From NCBI GenBank assembly GCA_963728475.1, contig CAVSKL010000002.1:558001-622000 (forward strand): a stretch of 64,000 bases of DNA, in the 5' to 3' direction. The translations under genes and the position numbers were made by a program. Shown here piece by piece: positions 35,170 through 43,587 of this stretch (positions within the stretch are counted from its first letter, which is position 1; every line of letters begins with the position of its first letter). Under the pieces are notes generated by a model. The model saw nothing but the letters and a program-made list of their open reading frames with translations, was not told the origin of the DNA and did no database searches. The DNA comes from CAVSKL01 sp963728475 [NCBI: Candidatus Eiseniibacteriota bacterium]. Its GTDB lineage: Bacteria; Eisenbacteria; RBG-16-71-46; JABDJR01.

Positions 35170-36123
35170 TCACGTGCGTCTCCCCCGCTCCCGGGGGTGG
35201 AAGAGCCGGTGGACCTCCAGGAGCTGGCCGCGGTCCACATGGGTATAGATCTCGGTGGTGGTGACCGAGGCGTGGCCCAGAAGTTCCTGGACCACCCGCA
35301 GGTCCGCCCCCCCCTCCAGGAGATGGGTGGCGAAGGAATGACGAAGCATGTGGGGATGGAAATCCCCGGAGATTCCCGCGGCGACCGCGTGCCGGCGGAG
35401 GATCCGCCAGAGCCCCATGCGGCTCAACCGCCCCCCCCGGCGGTTCAGGAACAGGTTCCCGGGATCGCGGCGGGCCCTTCCGGCCAGCAGCGCGCGCGCG
35501 CCGTCCCGGTAGCGGCGGAGCGCCTCCACCGAGGCCTCGGTCAGCGGCACCGCGCGTTCCTTGTCCCCCTTGCCGATCACCCGCACGAACCGCTCGTCCA
35601 GACGAAGCCCTTCCGGGCGAAGATCCAGCACCTCCGACACCCGCAGGCCCGATCCGTACATGAGTTCCAGGGCGGCGCGGTCGCGGAGGGCCAGGGGTCC
35701 GCTTCCCCGGGGCGCCTCCAGGAGCTTCAACACTTCCTCCACCGCGAGCACCCGCGGGAGCCGGCGCCCCCGGCGCGGCGGCTCCAGCCCCTCGGTGGGG
35801 TCGGCCCCCGCCCGGCGCCGGCGGCTCAGGTAGCCGTGGAAGCCGCGGAGGCAGGAGAGGCGCCGGGCCAGGGTGCGCCCCGAGAGCCCCCGCTCCCCTT
35901 CCGAGCCGAGATAGCGTTCCACCTCGTCCCGGTCCATCTCCCCGGTCTCGGCGTGGCCGCGGGCCGCCGCCCACCCCAGGTAGCCGGCCAGGTCGGCGGC
36001 GTAGGCGTCCACGGTGCGGTCGGAGAGCCGCCGCTCGTAGCGGAGGTAGCTCAGGTAGTCCTCCCGCGCCCGGTCCAGCCCCGGTGGGAGGGGGGCGCGC
36101 GGCGGGGCGGGGCTACGCGGCAT
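35170..36123 (-). CDS. xerD: Tyrosine recombinase XerD
   Basis: 317 residues. An N-terminal SAM-like DNA-binding domain (about 15-110) and the catalytic domain with the full set Arg161 (GLRVSE), Lys185 (GKGDKER), His258, Arg261 (HMLRHSF), His284 (GHASVTTT) and nucleophile Tyr293 (EIYTHV). The ending TTTEIYTHVDRGQL is XerD-like rather than XerC-like. With XerC it resolves chromosome dimers at dif, which lies only 6 kb away in this window. It overlaps uvrC by 11 bases on the same strand. Confidence 0.93.
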   Translation of the reverse strand: MPRSPAPPRAPLPPGLDRAREDYLSYLRYERRLSDRTVDAYAADLAGYLGWAAARGHAETGEMDRDEVERYLGSEGERGLSGRTLARRLSCLRGFHGYLSRRRRAGADPTEGLEPPRRGRRLPRVLAVEEVLKLLEAPRGSGPLALRDRAALELMYGSGLRVSEVLDLRPEGLRLDERFVRVIGKGDKERAVPLTEASVEALRRYRDGARALLAGRARRDPGNLFLNRRGGRLSRMGLWRILRRHAVAAGISGDFHPHMLRHSFATHLLEGGADLRVVQELLGHASVTTTEIYTHVDRGQLLEVHRLFHPRERGRRT

Positions 36124-37942
36124 CGGTATCCTCCCCGGCGTGAAGCGCGTGATAGATGCGCGCGGCGACCTTGGCGCCGATCCCGGGGACGCCGGCGAGG
36201 TCCTCCTCCGATGCCTCGCGCAGCGCGTCCACGCTCCCGAATGCTCCCAGGAGCCGGAGCCGGCGTTCCTTCCCCACCCCCGCGACCGCGTTCAGGGCCG
36301 AGGTGAGGGCGGCCTTGCCCCGGCGCGCGCGGTGGAAGGTGATGGCAAACCGGTGCGATTCGTCCCGGACCCGGATGAGGAGCCTCAGCCCCTCGTCGGT
36401 CCGGGGGAGCTTGAGCGTGCCGGCGCGCCCGGGGATCACGATCTCCTCCTCGCGCTTGGCCAGGCCCACCAGCGGCACCCCCGCCAGCCCCTCCTGGTCC
36501 AGCGCGGTGAGGGCGGCCCCCACCTGCCCCAGCCCCCCGTCGATGAGGATGAGGTCGGGGGGAGGGAACTCCCCGGCCACGATCCGCGCCGCCCGCCGGC
36601 CCACCACCTCCGCCATCATCGCGAAGTCGTTGGGTCCGTCCGGATAGCGCATGGTGAACCGGCGGTAGGCGCCCTTGGCCGGCTTGCCGTTCCGGAACAC
36701 CACCAGCGAGGCCACCGGGTGCGACCCCTGGATGTTGGAGATGTCGAACCCCTCGATGTGGATCGGGGGCCGGGCCAGGCCCAGCGCCTTCTGGAGGACG
36801 TAGACCGCGGCGTCCACCCCGCCCCGGGTGCTGTCGCCGCGCGCCTCTTCCAGGTCCAGCCGGGCGTTCTCCTCCGCCAGCCGGGCCAGCCCCGCGAACC
36901 GCCCCCGCCGGGGGACCCGGATGCCGATCCGCCGCCCCGCCTTGCCGGAGAGCCAGCGAGCGAGAAGCTCGCTCTCGGCCGGCTCCACCGCGGCCAGCAC
37001 CTCCCCCGGCATCCCGTCGCGGTCCCGGTAGTACTGGGAGAGGAACGCGGCCATGATCGACCCGTCGGGTTCGTCCTCGGCGCCGCGGAGCCGCCGCCGC
37101 TCCTTGCCCAGCACCGTCCCCCCGCGCACCTGGAGCACGGTGCCGTACACCGTGCCGCGATCCCGGGCGAAGCCGAACACGTCCAGGTCCCGCTCCTGCG
37201 CGTCCAGCATCTTCTGCCGGCGCATGAGCCGTTCCACCCCCCGGAGCCGGTCGCGAAGCAGTGCCGCCCGCTCGAACTCGGTCCGCGCCGAGGCCTCGGC
37301 CATGTCCGCGCGGAGCCGCTGGAGCACCTCCTCCCCCTGCCCCGACAGGAACAGGATCAGGCGATCCACCAGCTCGCGGTAGTCCTCCTTCGAGATTTTG
37401 CCGATGCAGGGAGCGGCGCAGCGGTGGATGTGGAAGTCGAGGCACTCCCGGTAGTGCGGCCCGCGGCCGGGGCGGGAGCCCATGCAGGAGCGGATGGGGA
37501 AGATCGAGCGCACCATCTTCACCGTGCGCCGGAGCGCTCCCGCGTCGGTGTAGGGGCCGAAGTAGCGCGAGCCGTCGCGGGGGGTGCGCCGGGTGATCAC
37601 CGCCTTGGGGTAATCCTCGCCGAGGGTGATCTTCAGGAACGGGAACCGCTTGTCGTCCTTGAGACGGATGTTGTACGGGGGGCGCTTCTCCTTGATCAGG
37701 GTCATCTCGAGGAGGAGGGCCTCCACGTCCGAGTCGGTGACGATGGTCTCGATGTCGCTTACCCGGGGGACGAACGCGGCCTGCTTGGGGTGGTCGGTGC
37801 CGCCCGCGTTGAAGTAGGAGCGGACCCGGTGGTCGAGCCGCGTGGCCTTGCCCACGTAAAGGATCCGCCCGTGGCGGTCCTTCATGATGTAGACCCCGGG
37901 CCTCCGGGGAAGATGGGCCAGTTTCTGGGCTAGTTCGGGCAT
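36113..37942 (-). CDS. uvrC: Excinuclease ABC subunit C
   Basis: 609 residues from the ATG at 37942 (MPELAQKLAHLPRRPGVYIM). Domains in order: GIY-YIG nuclease (GVYIMKDRHGRILYVGKA), a Cys-containing region (SCMGSRPGRGPHYREC), a UVR motif that binds UvrB (FERAALLRDRLRGVERL), the RNase-H-like nuclease domain (LILIDGGLGQVGAAL) and C-terminal HhH repeats (LAGVPGIGAKVAARIY). UvrC makes both incisions in nucleotide excision repair. The frame is open to a TTG at 37984, but the ATG gives the usual short lead before the GIY motif. xerD follows with an 11-base overlap. Confidence 0.96.
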   Translation of the reverse strand: MPELAQKLAHLPRRPGVYIMKDRHGRILYVGKATRLDHRVRSYFNAGGTDHPKQAAFVPRVSDIETIVTDSDVEALLLEMTLIKEKRPPYNIRLKDDKRFPFLKITLGEDYPKAVITRRTPRDGSRYFGPYTDAGALRRTVKMVRSIFPIRSCMGSRPGRGPHYRECLDFHIHRCAAPCIGKISKEDYRELVDRLILFLSGQGEEVLQRLRADMAEASARTEFERAALLRDRLRGVERLMRRQKMLDAQERDLDVFGFARDRGTVYGTVLQVRGGTVLGKERRRLRGAEDEPDGSIMAAFLSQYYRDRDGMPGEVLAAVEPAESELLARWLSGKAGRRIGIRVPRRGRFAGLARLAEENARLDLEEARGDSTRGGVDAAVYVLQKALGLARPPIHIEGFDISNIQGSHPVASLVVFRNGKPAKGAYRRFTMRYPDGPNDFAMMAEVVGRRAARIVAGEFPPPDLILIDGGLGQVGAALTALDQEGLAGVPLVGLAKREEEIVIPGRAGTLKLPRTDEGLRLLIRVRDESHRFAITFHRARRGKAALTSALNAVAGVGKERRLRLLGAFGSVDALREASEEDLAGVPGIGAKVAARIYHALHAGEDTDAA

Positions 37943-37996
37943 GCCGATGGTTTCCGTCGGCGGCGGGTAAAGGAGGGCCGCCAAGAGTGACCAAGT

Positions 37997-38002
37997 AGTA
38001 TA
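37997..38002 (-). promoter_or_regulatory. Candidate -10 box for uvrC-xerD
   Basis: TATACT on the - strand, 54 bases before the uvrC ATG; -35 not recognisable. Confidence 0.45.
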
Positions 38003-38079
38003 CCGGAACCGGCGGGGGCGGTGGGGATTTCACCGAAGGCGGGAGCGGGGCGCGGCGGGCGCCGGAAGCGGCCCCGGGG

Positions 38080-41000
38080 TCAGCCGGCCCGGCGGAGGCT
38101 CTGGGAGAGCACCCGGGAGACCAGGGCGATGAGGTCCCGGTTCCGGAACGGCTTGTTGAGACGGAACACCCAGGGGTCCCCTTCCGCTTCCAGGGTCTGG
38201 ACGGCGGAGCGGTCGGTGATGAAGATCACCGGGAACCGCTCCTGGCGGGCGCGGACCCGGCGGTACATCTCGGTGCTGCCGCCGCCGGCCAGGCCGTGGC
38301 TGAGGATCACCAGGTCGCAGGGGCGGCTTTCCAGGAGGTCCTCGGCGGTCCGCGCGTCCCCCGCCATCTGCACCTGGTGCCCGAGGCTGCCCAGGAGTTC
38401 CCCCACCAGGTCGCGCAACGCGGGGTCGTCGTCCACCACCAGGATGCGTCCGGTGCAGTCGAGGCTCCGCGGCGGGCGCGGCCCCGGTTCCTCCTCGACC
38501 CGCTCGTGCAGGGTGCGGATGGGGAGGACCACCGTGAACGCGGTCCCCTGCCCGGGAGAGCTGACCACCCGGATCGCTCCGCCGTGGTCGCGCACGATGT
38601 TGTAGGCGGTGGAGAGCCCCAGGCCGGTGCCGGGGGTCTTGGCCCCGGAGAGCGCGCCCTTGGTGGTGAAGAACGGCTCGAAGATCCGGCTCAGGTGGTC
38701 GGAGCGGATCCCCACCCCGGTGTCGTTGATGCGGATCTCGATCTGGCTCCCCTCCGTCCCCGTCTCCACCGTGAGTTGCCCCCCCGCCTCCATCGCCTGA
38801 TGGGCGTTGATGAGGAGGTTCAGGAACACCTGCTGGATCTTGCCGGGATCGGCCACGGTGAGCGGAACCCGCCCGATCTTCCGGGTCACCCGGATGTTCG
38901 ACTTCTCGAACTGGCGGTTGAGGAGGAGCAGGGTGTCGGTGAGGATCTGGTTCAAGTCCACCGGCTCCCGGCGGCCGGGACGGCGGCGGCTGAAGGTGAG
39001 GAGACTCGAGGTCAACTCGCGCGCCCGCTCCGAGGAGCGGAGGATGATCTCCACGCCCTTGCCCACCACCTCGGGGTTGGGGTGTTCCTTCATGAACTGG
39101 GCGTAGCCGTAGATGGAGGCGATGAGGTTGTTGAACTCGTGGGCCACCCCCGCCGCCAGCTGCCCCACCGCCGACATCTTGCTCGACTGGAGCAACTGGC
39201 TCTCGATCTCCTTGAGATCGGTCACGTCCTTGAACAGGAGCACCTCGCCGCTCCGCTCGTCCGCCTTACCGCTGTGGACCGAGGACACCGAGCAGAGGAA
39301 GGTGCGTCCGCGGATGGCGTACTCCTGGGTGACGTTGCGCTCCGCCCCCGCCCGCACCCGTCCCAGCGCCTCCCGCACCACCGCGAAGTCGGGGCCCTGG
39401 AGGAGGTCGAGCACCGGCGTGCCCACCCGGTCGCCCTCGCCCAGGTTGAGCATCCGGGTGGCGGCGGCGTTCAAGAGCAGCACCCGGCCGTCCTTGTCCG
39501 CGAACGCCACCCCCTCCTCCATGTGCTGGAGCATGGTCACGAGCCGGGTCCGCTCCTCGCGGATCCCCGCGATGAGCCGGGCGTTCTCGAACGCGATGGC
39601 GGCCTGGCTGGAGAAGATCTCCACCGTGTTCAGGTCCACCGGGTCGAAGGTGCGCCCCTCCAGCTTGTGCAGGGTGAGGACCCCGATCAGCCGGTCGGCG
39701 CAGATGAGCGGCGCGGCCAGGATCGCCTCCGGCTCCAGCGGGGTGTCCGGGATCTGCACCGAGCGCGGGTCCATCTCGGCGTGGTTGATGATCTCGCCGC
39801 GGCGGCAGGCGGCCACGGTGCCGGTGATCCCCTCCCCCATCCGGATCCGGGCCTTCATCACCTGTTCCGCGTAGGCGCCCAGGCACACCACCGGGAGCAG
39901 GAGGCTCCCGCCGTCGTCGACCAGGAACAGGGTGGCCTCGTCGGCCTCGCACAGGTCGCGGGCGCGGCGGGCCACCACCGCGGGCACTTCGCTCAGGTCC
40001 GCGGTGGAGGAAACCGCATGGCTCATGTCCAGAAGCTCGGCGAAGTTCCGCGTGCTTCGTTCCTGGCTCTCGGCCACCTGGCGGCTGTGAAGAATGAGGC
40101 CGATCTGCTGCCCCAGGAGGCGGAGGGAATCCCGCTCCTCGCCCAGCATGATCGGCCGGGGCTCGGTGCGCTGGCAGAGGAGCATGCCCAGGGGGCGGTC
40201 GGCCTGCCGGAGCGGCACCAGGAGCAGGGCCCCGGTCTCCTCCAGGTCCAGCCGGCCCGCCACCCGCTCGGGAAGAAGGATATGGCGGCGAGGATCGAGC
40301 ATGGAAATCGGATGGCCGTCGAGCACCTGGGAGAGCACCGGGGTGCTTTCGATCCGCAGGCTGGGCAGGAGGCGGGAGCGCGACGGGTCCCCCTTGCCGC
40401 GGTCGTACACCGCCTCGCAGGTGAGCCAGCTCGCGTCCTCGTTGACCAGGTAGACCGCGCAGCGGTCGAGGTCGAGCAGGTCGGTGAGGCGCCGGGTGAG
40501 ATAGTCGCAGGTCTCGCGGATGCGCGCGAACGCGCTCATGTCCTCGATCAGCTCCTGGGCGATGGCCAGGAAGTGCGATTGCTGGCGATGGCGGAGGATC
40601 AACACCAGGTGCTGGAGCACCGCCGCCAGGGTGTCGAGGGTTCCGTCGACGCGGGCCACCGCCTCCGGCGTGAACGCTCCGGGTCGGCGGCTGATCAGGT
40701 TCAGGCTCCCCACCCGGTGGCCCTCGGAGACCAGCGGGAAGCGGGCCAGCGCCCGGAATCCCTCCCGGTACACCGCTTCCTCCACCGGAGACCGGGGGGA
40801 GGCCGAGGCGAGATCGTTGATCAGCGTCCGCGCCTCCGGGGTCCGGTCGGAGGAGAGCTGGATTACGCCGGGCTCGCCGGTGGAGATGGGGGGGGCGAAG
40901 GTCATGGGGGCCCCGGTCCAGAGGACGAGCTTCTCCTCCGGCCCTTCGGGACCGTCCCGGGGAATGGTCACCGAGGCGCGATCGACCCCCAACGTCTCCC

Positions 41001-41112
41001 GGAGTCCATCCAGGAGCCGTTGCAGCGACTCCTTGGGGTGGGCGCCGGGCGCGTCGTGCAGGGACGGCTCGCCGGCCGGTGCGCTTGGGGTCTCGCCGTG
41101 CGGTTGGGCCAT
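38080..41112 (-). CDS. Large soluble hybrid histidine kinase (GAF x3, PAS, HisKA, HATPase, degenerate receiver)
   Basis: 1010 residues, no membrane helix. Three GAF-like domains (about 25-165, 190-345, 365-510) and a PAS domain (about 525-630) precede GQLAAGVAHEFNNLIASIYG with phospho-acceptor His658. The ATPase domain shows FLNLLINAHQAMEAGG, NDTGVGI and GTGLGLSTAYNIVRDHGG. The C-terminal receiver (from ~885) keeps the acidic pair VVDDDP, the Thr (FITDRS) and Lys (NKPF), but the phospho-acceptor position is Ser938 (DLVILSHGL) instead of Asp. The receiver is therefore probably not phosphorylated in the normal way. No cognate response regulator is next to it. It lies divergent from rpsT. Confidence 0.9.
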   Translation of the reverse strand: MAQPHGETPSAPAGEPSLHDAPGAHPKESLQRLLDGLRETLGVDRASVTIPRDGPEGPEEKLVLWTGAPMTFAPPISTGEPGVIQLSSDRTPEARTLINDLASASPRSPVEEAVYREGFRALARFPLVSEGHRVGSLNLISRRPGAFTPEAVARVDGTLDTLAAVLQHLVLILRHRQQSHFLAIAQELIEDMSAFARIRETCDYLTRRLTDLLDLDRCAVYLVNEDASWLTCEAVYDRGKGDPSRSRLLPSLRIESTPVLSQVLDGHPISMLDPRRHILLPERVAGRLDLEETGALLLVPLRQADRPLGMLLCQRTEPRPIMLGEERDSLRLLGQQIGLILHSRQVAESQERSTRNFAELLDMSHAVSSTADLSEVPAVVARRARDLCEADEATLFLVDDGGSLLLPVVCLGAYAEQVMKARIRMGEGITGTVAACRRGEIINHAEMDPRSVQIPDTPLEPEAILAAPLICADRLIGVLTLHKLEGRTFDPVDLNTVEIFSSQAAIAFENARLIAGIREERTRLVTMLQHMEEGVAFADKDGRVLLLNAAATRMLNLGEGDRVGTPVLDLLQGPDFAVVREALGRVRAGAERNVTQEYAIRGRTFLCSVSSVHSGKADERSGEVLLFKDVTDLKEIESQLLQSSKMSAVGQLAAGVAHEFNNLIASIYGYAQFMKEHPNPEVVGKGVEIILRSSERARELTSSLLTFSRRRPGRREPVDLNQILTDTLLLLNRQFEKSNIRVTRKIGRVPLTVADPGKIQQVFLNLLINAHQAMEAGGQLTVETGTEGSQIEIRINDTGVGIRSDHLSRIFEPFFTTKGALSGAKTPGTGLGLSTAYNIVRDHGGAIRVVSSPGQGTAFTVVLPIRTLHERVEEEPGPRPPRSLDCTGRILVVDDDPALRDLVGELLGSLGHQVQMAGDARTAEDLLESRPCDLVILSHGLAGGGSTEMYRRVRARQERFPVIFITDRSAVQTLEAEGDPWVFRLNKPFRNRDLIALVSRVLSQSLRRAG

Positions 41113-41196
41113 GGGCTTGTTCGGATACCTTCTCCGGGGTCCTCCTCGGCCCTGGTATCGGCCGGATCCGCTGCGGCTTGAAGGAATCCCGCGCCG

Positions 41197-41225
41197 TTGA
41201 CACCGGGGGTCCGGGTTGCTAAACT
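41197..41225 (+). promoter_or_regulatory. Strong candidate promoter for rpsT
   Basis: TTGACA (41197-41202), 17-base spacer, TAAACT (41220-41225). The best consensus match in the window; it leaves a leader of about 57 bases before the ATG. Confidence 0.85.
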
Positions 41226-41256
41226 GCAGCGCTCGTTTCAGCTATGGAGAAGGAAA

Positions 41257-41273
41257 CGGGGCCGAGGGCCCCG
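41257..41273 (+). promoter_or_regulatory. Perfect hairpin in the rpsT leader
   Basis: CGGGGCC (41257-41263), GAG, GGCCCCG (41267-41273), ending three bases before the GAGGAG ribosome site. It could modulate S20 translation; it lies on a short AT-poor leader. Confidence 0.5.
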
Positions 41274-41288
41274 CGTGAGGAGATTCCG

Positions 41289-41540
41289 ATGCCCCATCAC
41301 AAGTCGGCGGTCAAGCGGCTGAAGACCAACGAGGTGTCCCGCCAGCGGAACGCCGCGGTCAAGTCCACTTTGCGCAAGCAGTTGAAGAAGCAGGGGAACA
41401 CCCAGGGCGAGGAGGCCGAGGGCCTGCTCCCCGCGACCTACAGCGAGATCGACACCGCCGCCCGCAAGGGGGTCATCCCCAAGGCCCGCGCCAACCGCCT
41501 GAAGTCCCGCGCCGCCCGCCACACCAAGACCCCCGCCTGA
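41289..41540 (+). CDS. rpsT: 30S ribosomal protein S20
   Basis: 83 residues, starting MPHHKSAVKRLKTNEVSRQR, a standard bS20 opening, and rich in Lys/Arg along a helical chain, ending KSRAARHTK. S20 binds 16S rRNA and is cytoplasmic. The ATG at 41289 is chosen because GAGGAG stands six bases before it; the frame runs 15 codons further up into the leader but without family support. It is the only + gene of the right block and so is transcribed against the general direction there. A strong promoter and a leader hairpin precede it. Confidence 0.96.
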   Translation: MPHHKSAVKRLKTNEVSRQRNAAVKSTLRKQLKKQGNTQGEEAEGLLPATYSEIDTAARKGVIPKARANRLKSRAARHTKTPA

Positions 41541-41547
41541 TCCCCTC

Positions 41548-41568
41548 CGCCGGGGGCGGTCCCCGGCG
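41548..41568. terminator. Hairpin between convergent rpsT and dapA
   Basis: CGCCGGGG (41548-41555), loop GCGGT, CCCCGGCG (41561-41568): a perfect 8-bp stem 8 bases after the rpsT stop and 6 bases from the dapA stop, usable from both sides. No T-run. Confidence 0.65.
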
Positions 41569-41573
41569 CGGCC

Positions 41574-42449
41574 TCAGCGGACCGCGCCGATCCCCAGGGC
41601 GTCCATCTCGCGCGCGAGCAGCGCTTCCGTACCCTCCCCTACCGGGGTGAGGGGAAGCCGGAGTTCGTTGCCCATCAACCCCATCCGGGCCAGGGCCGCC
41701 TTCACCGGAGCGGGATTGGTCTCCGCGAAGAGCGCCTTGATGAGCGGAAAGATCCGGCGGTGGAGCGCGGCCGCTTCCCCGGTCCGGCCCTCCCGCGCGT
41801 GGCCCACCAAGGCCACCATCTCCTTGCCCGCCACGTGCGCCGCCACCGACACCACCCCCTTCGCCCCCACCGACATCATGGGTAGGGTGAGCGAATCGTC
41901 GCCGGAGAGCACGGTGAGGTCGCATCCGGCGAGAATCTCGGTGACCTGGTCCAGCGACCCCGAGGCCTCCTTCACCGCCGCGATGCGGGGGTGTTTGGCC
42001 AGCTCGACGAGGGTGGCGGGAAGGATGTTGACCGCGGTGCGGCCGGGGATGTTGTAGACGATCATGGGGAGGTCCACCGCGTCGGCCACCGCGGTGAAGT
42101 GCGCGAGGAGCCCCCGGGGGCCGGGCTTGTTGTAGTAGGGGCCGGAGAGCATGATCCCGTCCACCCCCGCCTCCTTCGCGCGCCGGGAGTTCTCGATGCT
42201 GGTGCGGGTGGAGTTGGTGCCGGTTCCCGCCACCACGAACGCCTTTCCCCGGGCCTCCTCCACCGTGATCCGCCACACCCGTTCCCGCTCCGCGTCGTCC
42301 AGGGTGGCCGCCTCGCCGGTGGAACCGGTGGGCACCAGCCCGTGCACCCCCTGGGCGAGCAGATGACGGATGAGCCCGCGGAGCGAGTCCTCGTCCAGCT
42401 CCCCGTTCCGGAACGGGGTCACGATCGCCACCGATACGCCTTCGAACAT
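41574..42449 (-). CDS. dapA: 4-hydroxy-tetrahydrodipicolinate synthase
   Basis: 291 residues, TIM barrel. GSTGEAATL (Thr/Ser pair), Tyr132 (VYNIPGRT) and Schiff-base Lys160 (AAVKEASGS) are the catalytic set. It condenses pyruvate with aspartate semialdehyde for lysine and meso-diaminopimelate of peptidoglycan. The ATG at 42449 has GGAGG five bases upstream; a GTG two codons earlier is overlapped by that site and is rejected. Other members of the family (sialic acid lyase, KDG aldolase) are less likely because of the GSTGE and NxPGRT details. Confidence 0.95.
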   Translation of the reverse strand: MFEGVSVAIVTPFRNGELDEDSLRGLIRHLLAQGVHGLVPTGSTGEAATLDDAERERVWRITVEEARGKAFVVAGTGTNSTRTSIENSRRAKEAGVDGIMLSGPYYNKPGPRGLLAHFTAVADAVDLPMIVYNIPGRTAVNILPATLVELAKHPRIAAVKEASGSLDQVTEILAGCDLTVLSGDDSLTLPMMSVGAKGVVSVAAHVAGKEMVALVGHAREGRTGEAAALHRRIFPLIKALFAETNPAPVKAALARMGLMGNELRLPLTPVGEGTEALLAREMDALGIGAVR

Positions 42450-42513
42450 GATCACCTCCGGGCCCGGTCCCGGCCGGGCCGATTGCGTGCTGCGCCGGCC
42501 GTCCCCCGCCCGG

Positions 42514-43587
42514 TCAGCCGGCGCAGACGGGGGCGGGCCGGGGCGGAAGCTCTTGCTTGCCCGCCGGATGCACGATCACCGGGCCGTCGTAGAACGTCTC
42601 CGCCTCCTCCCGGTCCTTCCGGCCGTTCCGGTTGCCGTCGCAGAAAGCGGCCAGGCGGTAGGTCCCCGGCGGCACGTTCTTCACATCATAGGCCCCGTCG
42701 TCCCCGACCCGGACCTTGGCCTTCACCTCGGCGGAGTCGGCTCCGGTGCCGAAGAGCTCCACCCACCGCGCGGTGGAGTCCTCCGGCGAGCGGGTGAACG
42801 ACCCGGTCACCTCCCCCGGGGCCTCGGGGTCCACCAGGCGAAGGGCCATGGTCGCTTCGGAGCCCCCCGGGGTCAAGACCAGCGATTCGGGGCTCGCGCT
42901 CACGAACTCGCCGCTCCCCGAGATCACCCGGTTCCCGTCCAGGTCGAGCATGGCGATGAGCCACCGCCGCCGCCCGTCCGTCCGGAGCCCGTCCAGGACG
43001 TACCGGCCGTCGGCGCGGGCCTGGGTCACCGCCTCCGGCTCGGTGGTGGAGGGATCGGGCACGGTGTCGGCGGCGCCGGGATAGAGCCCCACCAGCACCT
43101 GGCCCCGGGCGGTCCCGCTCCCCCCGCGGGTCACCGTCTCCACCTTGCCCGACACCCGCCCCGGCCACAGGCGGTCCCCGGTGGAGAAGATCCACCGGTA
43201 GGGCTCGGGCATGGCGTTGGCGGTGTTCTCGCGCTTGCGGTCGGTGATCACGGTGGTGAGCAGCACCCCCACCGTGGCCGACTCCGGAAACGCGCGGCCG
43301 GGGTGGATCACCACCGTCTCCCCGGAGACGTCGAACCGGGGCTTGGAGGTGCCGCCCGGAGCCACCCACAGGGCGCGCTCCAGGGTGGAGCGCTCCACCT
43401 TCTCGCTGAAGGTGACGGTGATCACGGTGTCCACCGGCACCCCCACCGCCAGGCTCTCCGGCGATACCGCGGTCACCGCCGGCGCGGTGGTGTCGAGGGG
43501 TCCGCCGGGGGGGGGGAGCACGCGGGCGCAGCCGGCCAGGAGGACGGCGGCGAGCGCCGCCCACCCCGCCCGAGGCCTCAGCGCCAC
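42514..43587 (-). CDS. Lipoprotein with SbsA/Big_5 Ig-like domain
   Basis: 357 residues. A signal peptide ends in LLAGC (Cys20), so it is lipid-anchored. Residues ~30-135 match a Big_5/SbsA Ig-like domain (DTTAPAVTAVSPESLAVGVPVDTVITVTF in parts, up to YRWIFSTG). Three further beta domains carry the pattern of prealbumin-like/carboxypeptidase-regulatory repeats (GQVLVGLYPG, RADGRYVLDGL, DDGAYDVKNVPPGTYRLAAF, CDGNRNGRKDREEAE). The start is GTG overlapping the argF stop by 10 bases. Proteins of this type are common next to cell-surface genes of FCB-group bacteria; the function is unknown. Confidence 0.85.
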   Translation of the reverse strand: MALRPRAGWAALAAVLLAGCARVLPPPGGPLDTTAPAVTAVSPESLAVGVPVDTVITVTFSEKVERSTLERALWVAPGGTSKPRFDVSGETVVIHPGRAFPESATVGVLLTTVITDRKRENTANAMPEPYRWIFSTGDRLWPGRVSGKVETVTRGGSGTARGQVLVGLYPGAADTVPDPSTTEPEAVTQARADGRYVLDGLRTDGRRRWLIAMLDLDGNRVISGSGEFVSASPESLVLTPGGSEATMALRLVDPEAPGEVTGSFTRSPEDSTARWVELFGTGADSAEVKAKVRVGDDGAYDVKNVPPGTYRLAAFCDGNRNGRKDREEAETFYDGPVIVHPAGKQELPPRPAPVCAG

